Source of the DNA: Mucilaginibacter conchicola
GTDB lineage: Bacteria > Bacteroidota > Bacteroidia > Sphingobacteriales > Sphingobacteriaceae
Assembly (NCBI RefSeq): GCF_003432115.1
Contig: NZ_QWDC01000003.1
Span: 682,001-746,000, forward strand
DNA: 64,000 bases
Reading direction: 5' to 3'
The notes under the pieces were generated by a model. That model made no database searches, was not told the origin of the DNA, and worked only from the letters and a program-made list of their open reading frames with translations. The position numbers and the translations under genes are program-made. This document shows positions 53,784 through 62,200 of the stretch, one piece after another; position 1 is the stretch's first letter; each line of letters starts with the position of its first letter.

Positions 53784-54740
53784 ATGAATTTTACAGGACT
53801 TGACATCAGGCTACGGCTGGCGTATCCGCCAATCAGCAATTACGATTTTACATTTGTGCGGACGGAGAAGATAGTTCAGCAATTGCTGGCCGAAAGCATG
53901 CTTTATATAATTGTGCAGCGCCCGCTGATGACTTTTGAAAATGTTATAATTTTTGAAGATGAACTTACTTTTGAAATCCATAAGCAATCCTGCACAGAAG
54001 TGTTAATGTGTAAAATGCCGATACGACAGACGAGCCTTTTTGATGATATTAGTGCAGACCTGACAATGGAAATCGGTTGGCATGATAAAGAACGTGATCC
54101 TTCTAAATTGCCATGGACAGAAGTAGATGGTCTTAAATTTTTCCAGAACGGTGATTTTTCAAGCTGGCTTACACCGGAACGATTCATCTATCATTGGCTT
54201 ACCGACAAATTAGTCGCTGACGTTAAAGGGAATTATCTGCCTTTTATTACCTACGACGTACATTATGTAGGTAAAGCAACAAATCAGCCAATTTGGAGGA
54301 GGCTTGATGGCCATAATACGCTGCAGAAGATACTGAGTATAGTTACACCGCAAGGCAGGGCTTTGCCTACACATGAACTTTGTCTGCTTTTATTTGATGT
54401 CAGTGATGTCGTTTCAGTAGGCTCATTTATACCGGATGATCCTGATAATACCCTCAGGACATTTCCAACAAAAAGTACTATAGCGCTGGACGCCGAAAAA
54501 CTGCTCGTCCAGACTTTGCAGCCGGAATTTAATGATCCCTCAAAACGATTCCCTGGTTATCCTATCAGCACAGACGGATTGTCTCCTTATAATTTCGGTC
54601 ATATAGTCTATCAAGTTCGTGACGAATTGCGCTTGAAAACGGCAGCCTGTACAATTTTGGGAGCAATAAATTCTGAACAGGCTGATATTTTTCATATTGA
54701 AAATAATGGTCCGGTTAAAATCACGCGTCAAACTAATTAG
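53784..54740 (+). CDS. Cryptic GIY-YIG-like protein
   Basis: A 318-residue protein with no family I can name from the first 140 residues (a helical part and an acidic middle). Residues 153-250 look like a GIY-YIG core: FITYDVHYVGKAT (YVGK at 161-164), WRRLDGHNTLQKIL with Arg172 and His177, and later AEKLLVQTLQPEFN with Glu238 and Asn250, the expected metal ligand and P-x-x-N end. If right, the operon holds two different GIY-YIG proteins. It lies 17 bp after the first one. The call rests on motif spacing only. Confidence 0.6.
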   Translation: MNFTGLDIRLRLAYPPISNYDFTFVRTEKIVQQLLAESMLYIIVQRPLMTFENVIIFEDELTFEIHKQSCTEVLMCKMPIRQTSLFDDISADLTMEIGWHDKERDPSKLPWTEVDGLKFFQNGDFSSWLTPERFIYHWLTDKLVADVKGNYLPFITYDVHYVGKATNQPIWRRLDGHNTLQKILSIVTPQGRALPTHELCLLLFDVSDVVSVGSFIPDDPDNTLRTFPTKSTIALDAEKLLVQTLQPEFNDPSKRFPGYPISTDGLSPYNFGHIVYQVRDELRLKTAACTILGAINSEQADIFHIENNGPVKITRQTN

Positions 54741-54787
54741 TTTATAAATTCACTTCCACTTATTTAACAATCCTTAATAAATCTGCC

Positions 54788-55891
54788 ATGTTAAATTTTA
54801 AGATATTTATTTCCAGCCGGAACAATGACCCGATCACAATTGATACTGTACCCGGCGAAAGCCTTACAGAAATAAGAAGAAAACTGAAAGCAAAACTTGA
54901 AAGTGAACTGTTTATGGGTAAGCCCATTTTTGAGGTGAAGATAAATGAGGATTTCGCGGCAGATGCATCAAAAGACAGTTACCAGACCTGTCTTGACGAA
55001 ATCAAGGATTCAGATTTTACTATTGTTCTGTACAATGGCTATGCAGGCTGGGCGCCGCCGGCAATTGAAGTAGGTATCTGTCATGCGGAAATGGAGCAGG
55101 CTCTTGCTGTTTCGCAAAATAAAACGGCCGTGATCGATATCAGGGAATTTGCACTGGTTAACTCCGTCGAGGCGGATGAAATTAAAAGGAACAAGGCGTT
55201 CGAAGACTACCTTTTAAAAATGAACAGGTTCGGCAATCCGGTAAAGCTTATGGCCGGTCACAGATCATCTGCTGACTTTGAGGAAGAACTTTACCAAACG
55301 GTGCTAAGCACGCTATCCAGGCATTTCGAAACACGTATTAAATTGTCCAACCAGTATTTTAGCGTAGAATCGAATAACAAGGTCTCCCTTGACTGGAAGA
55401 AGTTGAAATATAGTGACAGGGATAAAGCAATTACCAGGATTCTCAAAAAATTGATAAGTAATTCTGTTTATTTTCCTGACGTTACAAGACCTGTATTTTC
55501 CATCCCGGACAATATGTCCAGAGAGGACGCCAAAGCCTTTGCAGGACGTCCTTTTTTAAATGACCCTATTTTATACGATGCAGGTAAAACCGGACCAATA
55601 CACTTCGTCGGCGTATTTGGAACAGCGACGGAAACGCAGGTAAAAAATGTGATAGGATACACAGATGTAAGTGTAGTTGTTTCAGATTTCGGTCTTTATG
55701 TCTGGGAACAAACGACCCATATCCAAATGGTGTTTCTTACAAAATGCCGAACTGAAGAGGCAATAAATATGCAATTTCTGGCCTTTAATAACTGGATTAT
55801 TTCAAGCGAAGAATATGAGAATCTTTTAAAAAGAGCGGAGGCGAGGACAATGATATTAGCAGCCGTTAACGCCGCAAAAGCGTTGTTGTAA
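54788..55891 (+). CDS. DUF4062/TIR-like domain protein
   Basis: A 367-residue protein. The N-terminal Rossmann-like domain begins FKIFISSRNN, the start of DUF4062/TIR-superfamily proteins. It has KDSDFTIVLYNGYAGWAPPA and then GICHAEMEQAL, where Glu101 sits at the place of a TIR catalytic glutamate. Residues 190-367 form a second, unrecognised domain (FVGVFGTATETQVKNVIGYT). It lies 47 bp after the preceding gene and 3 bp before another TIR-like gene. A role in nucleotide binding or hydrolysis during infection is likely but unproven. Confidence 0.75.
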   Translation: MLNFKIFISSRNNDPITIDTVPGESLTEIRRKLKAKLESELFMGKPIFEVKINEDFAADASKDSYQTCLDEIKDSDFTIVLYNGYAGWAPPAIEVGICHAEMEQALAVSQNKTAVIDIREFALVNSVEADEIKRNKAFEDYLLKMNRFGNPVKLMAGHRSSADFEEELYQTVLSTLSRHFETRIKLSNQYFSVESNNKVSLDWKKLKYSDRDKAITRILKKLISNSVYFPDVTRPVFSIPDNMSREDAKAFAGRPFLNDPILYDAGKTGPIHFVGVFGTATETQVKNVIGYTDVSVVVSDFGLYVWEQTTHIQMVFLTKCRTEEAINMQFLAFNNWIISSEEYENLLKRAEARTMILAAVNAAKALL

Positions 55892-55894
55892 TTT

Positions 55895-57325
55895 ATGATA
55901 AGACGGGTATTTTATTCATGGCAGTCTGATATCAAAGGTGCGGCAAACCGCAACCTGATCCAGCATTCATTAGAAGCGGCCGCAAAAAAAATAGCCGCTG
56001 ATGATTCCGTAGCAGTTGAGCCGAGGATTGACAGGGACACCCTTGACCTGCCCGGTTCACCGGATATTTCGGCAGCAATATTTCACAAGATCAGCCATAG
56101 CCATGTGTTTGTAGCCGATATATCCATTATAAACAGCAGTTACGGGGGGCGTAAAACCCCCAATCCCAATGTGCTTATCGAACTTGGGTATGCTTTGCAT
56201 TGTCTTGGCCATGAACGGGTTATTCTCGTATTTAATACCGCTTTCGGGAAACCAGAAGAATTGCCATTCGATCTTCGCTCAAAACGCATCATGACTTATT
56301 ATTCCGCTGAAAATGCGGTTGAAAGGGCTGCAACACGAAAAGAACTTGAAAGTAAGTTTAACAACGCGCTCAGAGATGCGTTGCTGATGCTTCCCGATGG
56401 TGAACTAACCAGCCCGTATATAAGTGTGTTGATTACGGCCATTGAAAACCAGTCAAATAACCGGATCATAATGCTCAGGAGGTTTTTGAAAACTATCCTG
56501 GAGAAACTATCCGGATTGGAGCCGCCAACAATTCACAACGGTGGCACCTTAGATCATTTATTGGCAGCTATTGAGAAGTCGGAACCACTGATATTGGAAT
56601 TTGCTGCTGTGGCCAATACTGCTGTTGTAATAAAAGATGTTACCTTAATTGAAGAGATCTATAAATGGTTTGGAAGTGTAATCGAAAGATATCGGGTAGC
56701 TGATAGCGGCGGAATTACCTTCGACGGGGATTATGATTTTTTTCGTTTTGCCGGTCATGAAATGCTTACCTCCTTATTTGGGTTCCTGCTTGCAGATGAG
56801 CAGTATACAATAATTCAGCGCTTGCTGCAGAAAACAATAACAGTAAAATACCTTTTAGAGGAAAACGGGCCTGCAGATGTCAATTATTACTATGGTTCTG
56901 AATGGGCGTATTTGCTGAAAGAAGAAAGTGAGAGGCGCGGAATCACAAGTTTGCATGCTAATTTGCTTAAAGACAGACATCAAAATGGACGGTTGGCCGA
57001 ACTGATTCCGATGCGAGACTTTGCAGCTGCTGATTTTTTTCTATATCTCTATAACAAAATTTCTAAACTTGATCACTCCAGGTTTGGCCATGGCTGGAAG
57101 CCATGGAGCATTGTTTTCCTTAAAGAGCCACCGGTGTTTTTGAAAAAAACAGAACAGGAGGTTTTTGCGTCACAAATGGTGGCGTTTTTCAATCTTAATA
57201 CAATAGAAGAACTTAAACACGAGATCGAATCTCATACGCTTAAAGTAAGATCATTTTATTACAGAGTGACGCTTGATTTATTTCTGCGTTCTTTCATGTT
57301 TAACAAGATAGGCACCTTGAAATGA
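55895..57325 (+). CDS. TIR-like nucleotide-binding protein
   Basis: A 476-residue protein. Residues 1-160 carry a conserved signature I associate with defence-linked TIR/deoxyribosyltransferase-like domains: VFYSWQSD (5-12), IDRDT (45-49), PGSPDI (53-58), VADISIINSSYGG, PNPNVLIELGYA (89-100, Glu96) and LPFDLR. The helical C-terminal 300 residues are unrecognised. The fold would bind NAD or a nucleotide signal. It is the last gene of the six-gene operon, 3 bp after its TIR-like neighbour. Confidence 0.78.
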   Translation: MIRRVFYSWQSDIKGAANRNLIQHSLEAAAKKIAADDSVAVEPRIDRDTLDLPGSPDISAAIFHKISHSHVFVADISIINSSYGGRKTPNPNVLIELGYALHCLGHERVILVFNTAFGKPEELPFDLRSKRIMTYYSAENAVERAATRKELESKFNNALRDALLMLPDGELTSPYISVLITAIENQSNNRIIMLRRFLKTILEKLSGLEPPTIHNGGTLDHLLAAIEKSEPLILEFAAVANTAVVIKDVTLIEEIYKWFGSVIERYRVADSGGITFDGDYDFFRFAGHEMLTSLFGFLLADEQYTIIQRLLQKTITVKYLLEENGPADVNYYYGSEWAYLLKEESERRGITSLHANLLKDRHQNGRLAELIPMRDFAAADFFLYLYNKISKLDHSRFGHGWKPWSIVFLKEPPVFLKKTEQEVFASQMVAFFNLNTIEELKHEIESHTLKVRSFYYRVTLDLFLRSFMFNKIGTLK

Positions 57326-57445
57326 CATGAATTTGTTTTGCTTATTAACCAAATAGTTTATTCCCGTTTTCGTAATATACAACGGCATTCCATCAGATCG
57401 GGCAGAATCAGAAACTTCCGGATCTTTGATCCCTAGTACTTTCAT
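57278..57445 (-). CDS. Possible 55-residue protein downstream of the HEPN-like gene
   Basis: A minus-strand frame starts at ATG 57445, 24 bp after the stop of the 574-residue gene and in the same frame. It runs to a TAA at 57278-57280, overlapping the end of the convergent TIR-like gene by 48 bp. It reads MKVLGIKDPEVSDSARSDGM and then PLYITKTGINYLVNKQ, which has the look of a winged-helix C terminus. It may be a small gene or the relic of a longer protein. Confidence 0.28.
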   Translation of the reverse strand: MKVLGIKDPEVSDSARSDGMPLYITKTGINYLVNKQNKFMSFQGAYLVKHERTQK

Positions 57446-57469
57446 CTGCCGTAAGTGGTCCCGCTATCC

Positions 57470-59194
57470 TTACAGATCGACCAGCCACTCATTCAGTTCA
57501 GTAAACATGTCGGCCAATCGATCATACACCGCATCACAGACATAGGCATAATTATTGGATATGGCGTTAGGCGCAATACCCAAAGCTTTCAGCGGTGTTT
57601 GCAGCTTTGTTTTGATGTCCCCTCCTTTGTGAGAGCCCAGGTTCCTGATGTTAACAAGGGCGCTTAGGTCGGCCAATGGAAAGTTGTCATTTTTTTCCAA
57701 TGTGCGTTTTACGATCTCCAAATTATCTTTAGTGATATCAAGGCCTGAGTTCCGGGCAATGCTGAAATATCTGATCAGCATTTCCAACAGCTTGAGGCTT
57801 CGAAACCCGTTTATCGCCGAGTCCGGGAATTCCAGACAAGTGATTGCTTTACGTATTCTTGCTTCCTGTAAATTCTCGCCCAGTAATTGGTAAAGGCTTT
57901 TACATCGCGTCAGAAACTGGTCTTTTGAAAATCCGCGGGCTGGTATATGGCGGCTGATTTGCTCATAATCTAAGAACTCTGCCCAGCCACGATGGTCGAT
58001 GCTGTCTTCGTCAAGCGTAATGATATGGGCGGCGGTGTAGTCAAAGTTACAGGCTCTGTTAATTAATTTAGCAAGTATCCGGCCGAAAAGGAAAAACCTG
58101 CGAATAAGTCGGCGGGATTTTTCTTCTATATTTTCTCCCGGCCTGATTGCAGAGGGATCTATCGAAAACTTATTCCAGTAGTCAATTTCTCCGTAAGGAG
58201 TGCCTTCATAAAGTTTTTTAATTTCCACTTTGATACCGTTTCTGCCGATACGCTCGCAATGTGATATCGACCATTGGTTTAAATAGCTGACGCTGCCAGA
58301 TTCGGGATGAACTTCATAATCATCATCCTGCTCATAACGGTCCAGTACTTCATCAGAAACGTAGGCAAATTCGCCTGGCATTTCGTGTCTTGCCCGCCAG
58401 CTGTCAACCAAACCCCCGATTCCCTGCCAATAGTGTCCAATCTCCTTGGGGATTGCATCCTCATCTTTCTGTGGGGGCAATAACAGACGGTAGCCATTGA
58501 TTTCGATATGTATGCGTTTATCCTGATTAAAAGACCTCCTCAAACGGATTTCGAAATGCCCGGTTTCTCCTTTGTAATGATCTTTTCCATTTAATAATTC
58601 CGCGGTTGTGCTATCCAGGGGGAGATCTGTTTTTATTGTGAAAATCTGAACCGCTGACTTCTTCCTTAGTTTTAAGTAGATTTCCAGATATTCCGGTAAT
58701 ATTTTTACATAAGACTCCGTATGGCTAGGGAAATCATAATTCGAGACGGGTTTATTTATGATGACGTTATACAATGGCTTGGCGAGGTCGTGCCATAGCG
58801 TTTCGTCTCCTGCAAAACGCGGTATCAGATCAAAGGTTTTAACGAGTCCCTGGTCTGGAAGCAAGGTAGTCTGGTTGCCTGAGGTCCATGAAACGACCAG
58901 TGTTTCAGCTTTCTTTAATCCTGGTGCCGGTGAAAGGTAAAGCCAGAAATCTGGTGTGTATGCCCAGTCTTCATGATAAGATGCGCCGGTGCTATTGACA
59001 AAAGGATTGGTGTGTGAAGCTTTTATTTTCTTAAATAGCCCAGGCGAAATAAGCGCGGTATTGGTGTCGATAGTTTTAATTGAGTCTTCGTGCGTCACTG
59101 ACCGCAGCTCCGCTAACGTCAAATATTCTTCGCCAGGAAGCGTTTCTTCAAGAACGCTACCGATCAGTTTAAGAATCAGGTTTGGGTTGCTCAT
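57470..59194 (-). CDS. Uncharacterised protein with HEPN-like RxxxxH motif
   Basis: A 574-residue soluble protein. The first 400 residues match nothing I know (an acidic, Trp-rich beta part, then the stretch RRLIRRFFLFGRILAKLINR). The C-terminal helical part contains LSALVNIRNLGSHKGG, in which Arg517 and His522 fit the RxxxxH RNase motif of HEPN domains. HEPN effectors commonly partner NTPases in abortive defence. It lies 90 bp downstream of the NACHT gene on the same strand, which fits such a pair. The HEPN call is a motif-level inference. Confidence 0.72.
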   Translation of the reverse strand: MSNPNLILKLIGSVLEETLPGEEYLTLAELRSVTHEDSIKTIDTNTALISPGLFKKIKASHTNPFVNSTGASYHEDWAYTPDFWLYLSPAPGLKKAETLVVSWTSGNQTTLLPDQGLVKTFDLIPRFAGDETLWHDLAKPLYNVIINKPVSNYDFPSHTESYVKILPEYLEIYLKLRKKSAVQIFTIKTDLPLDSTTAELLNGKDHYKGETGHFEIRLRRSFNQDKRIHIEINGYRLLLPPQKDEDAIPKEIGHYWQGIGGLVDSWRARHEMPGEFAYVSDEVLDRYEQDDDYEVHPESGSVSYLNQWSISHCERIGRNGIKVEIKKLYEGTPYGEIDYWNKFSIDPSAIRPGENIEEKSRRLIRRFFLFGRILAKLINRACNFDYTAAHIITLDEDSIDHRGWAEFLDYEQISRHIPARGFSKDQFLTRCKSLYQLLGENLQEARIRKAITCLEFPDSAINGFRSLKLLEMLIRYFSIARNSGLDITKDNLEIVKRTLEKNDNFPLADLSALVNIRNLGSHKGGDIKTKLQTPLKALGIAPNAISNNYAYVCDAVYDRLADMFTELNEWLVDL

Positions 59195-59284
59195 CCAGCA
59201 AAGATAAATGAAGTTTCAGGTATAGTTTCCGTCCAGCGCTCATGGCGTTAACGACATGATTCACTTTGTTTAGTGGGATTGTCC

Positions 59285-62200
59285 TCAAACAAAACCCTTC
59301 GTACAGTCAATAAATTTGATCTCCAAACCTGCCGCGTGCTGATATTCCTCGTATAGCTCGGACAATGCAGTCATTTCAGCAGTCGTGCTTTGTCTGACTT
59401 TGAAAATAAGATAGATAGCATGGTCAGCGCCGATGCCCCGCATATATTTGGTCAGCTTATCGAGATAGGCCCGACGCTTGGTTTGGTTCTGAATCTCGGG
59501 GTTATGCAGCAGTTTGAGTTCAATCATTACCGGTCCGATGAATCCATATTTGACCAGCAGGTCTAATCTTTGATCATCCGACAGCTGCACTTCACGTAAA
59601 ATGTCAGCCTCCCGGATCCCTTTCCGCATAAGGCTGTTTTCGAGTTGGACGGCCAATGTTTTTTGGAGAATATCTTCATTAAAAAGCCGGGTGTTTTTCG
59701 ATTGCTTTTCTCCGCTCAGTTGTAAAGCCGTGTGCGCATATCCCTTGTTAAATACGAAATTTTCTAAATCTGTTACGGAGGCGTTAATTATTTCGGATAA
59801 CGCTCGCTGATTATATATGGGAAGGTAACGGCTGGCCTTTATACTGTTATAAATGCGTACCGGATCACTGATGGAATCGTGACGGGCCAGTACCGAAGAT
59901 AATTGCTTTTCCAGTTTTACCAGATGTGATTTAAATGCTACAGCGGTCCCGCTATACTCCGATCGGGTCAGGATGCTGTTGATGCTATTGATGTTTTTCA
60001 GATCGTTATTGTTTTCAAAATATTCGAAAACGATAACCATAAGATATTCACTATAGCGTTTGTGCCTGTCTAATGGCCGGATAGACAACGCATATTCGAG
60101 TAAATCGAAGATGCGTTGCTGGGTGCTGTGATCGCGGTGAACGTTGAGGCATTTTCCGAATTGTGGTTTATCTAATTCTACTTCCCATTCTGGATAAGGA
60201 CGAATTCCATTCCGCCTGACCGGTTCATCGTCCAGAAGTATCTTCCGCTTTTTTAGTTCTTCAAATCGCCAGCTAATTGCTGACTCATCGGCATATATTG
60301 TGATCAGGATTTCGTTGGCCAGATCAGCTAATTGCCTTTTCGATTCATTATTTAAATTAAATTCCCTGAACAATCTGGTTAGGTAAGCACGATCTGCGGT
60401 TTTCCGGTTGTTTATGTCTTCGTAACATTTCAGCGCTTTGATCTTTTCGTAACCCGCCGTTACATCTGAAGAAATGATTTGTTGCAGAAAGGGAGCAAGA
60501 CTGATCAACTGATAATCCTTAATCAGATCTATAAATGAACTTGCAGCGCTGAAAACATAATCATCTTTTCTTTCTGCACAATATGCCCACAAAATTTCCA
60601 TATCAGCATCTGTCAAGGGACCCAGAAAGGTCATGATCGGTTCGATCACTTCGATGTTATCGACATTGTAATCACGCAATAGCGGTAAGTATTTGATGAT
60701 CTTGTCTCTGTTTGCTGCAAGGATTTCCTTTTCTTCAAGAAATAAAGCCATCCTAACAAAAAAGCCAAAATTGAACCACCAACTGTTGTTTAACTGATAA
60801 TTGATTCGGTCCTTTTCATTTTTGACGGTAATACGAAAGCCTTCTGTTTCAACATTGGATATAATATCTCTGATCAGTTGCCTGATCTCGGCGTGTTCGG
60901 CCGGTTGGATTAGTGGAAGCAGTGTTTCGTAATGTTCAAAATAATATTTGAAAACATCGCCGTTAAAACTGTTTTTCCCTGGCTTAAGCAGCTTTTTAAA
61001 TTGGGCGTATTGTTTTTTTAATGAGTCCTGTTTCTCCCGTTCAATAGGCCGGGTTTCTGGCTTTCGTTCTTTAAACAGATGACCGAAGCGTTCTTTTATT
61101 CCGGCTATCACAGGTTTTCGTGAATAGCTGCCATCGCGTTCCATGTGCCCGATCAGTTTCCTCAGGTCGTAATAGCGAATGGTTTGCTGGCTTGCTTTAT
61201 TTTCAATCTTGGCGAACTGGTCGATGCTGATCACTCCTGAAATTGCTTCTGCCAGCTCTTGCAGTATGTTGGCGTGAACATTAGATTTTAAAAAGCGGTC
61301 AAAAAAGCCCTCGTTGTTTTCAAAGAAATATCTTATTGCCCGTTCCATAAATGCTTTTTTTGTTCCGCTTAGGTAAGGGTAATCATCAGAGTCCGCTATC
61401 ACATAAAATAGCTGTTCGACTTTTTGATCCAGCGATTCGTTCCGATAACGCTTGATCTGATCAAAAAGGGAGTAAAACCCGGTAAAGCTCCAGCGATTGC
61501 TGAAAAGGCTTTCGATCAGTATATTGTTGCTGAGCAAAATATCCAAAACGCTGTGAATCGCAGGGAGGGTGGTGAGATCGTCAAAGAAACGTTCTTTAGA
61601 GTTAACCCCTGGTTTGTTTTCCAAAATGTCGATAAAGATATCGACACTTCTGTCTGGTGCAACTCTTCCTAAGCTATCCAGATACCATTCAATAATCTGA
61701 TCGGACCGTTCTCTGATTTTCGGATAGAGCGCGATCAGCTCCGCGTGCGCTCCGAAAGCTTCTAGTCCGTAAAAGATTTCTTCAAATTTGGGGCTTTTAT
61801 CAGGCTGGGTAATCGAACCGATCAAATAGCTTACCCATTCAATCCTCAATGGTTCGGAGAACATGCCACGTGCGCAAACTTTTCCTGTGACGAGCAGACT
61901 GTTTATAAAGCGCATAGTTTCAGCAGGAGTGGTGTTTTGCGGAGGTGATAAAGAAAGTAAACTTTCAAGGTCGGGATGGTATAATGCTGCCAGCCGTTCG
62001 TCTTTGTGATAAAGGTAACCTCCGTTATATTGGAAATAGGTAAAGACAGCCGTAAAAACATTTTTTTTAATGTTTTCGTCCGCTGATTCCATACCCGGAC
62101 CCAGCAACAGATCGATCAGGCGTTCTTCAACCTGGCGTTGCGGCTGAGCCGACAAGTAATTGGCTAAACCGCCGGCAACTTTATCGGGTTCAAGCTCAAT

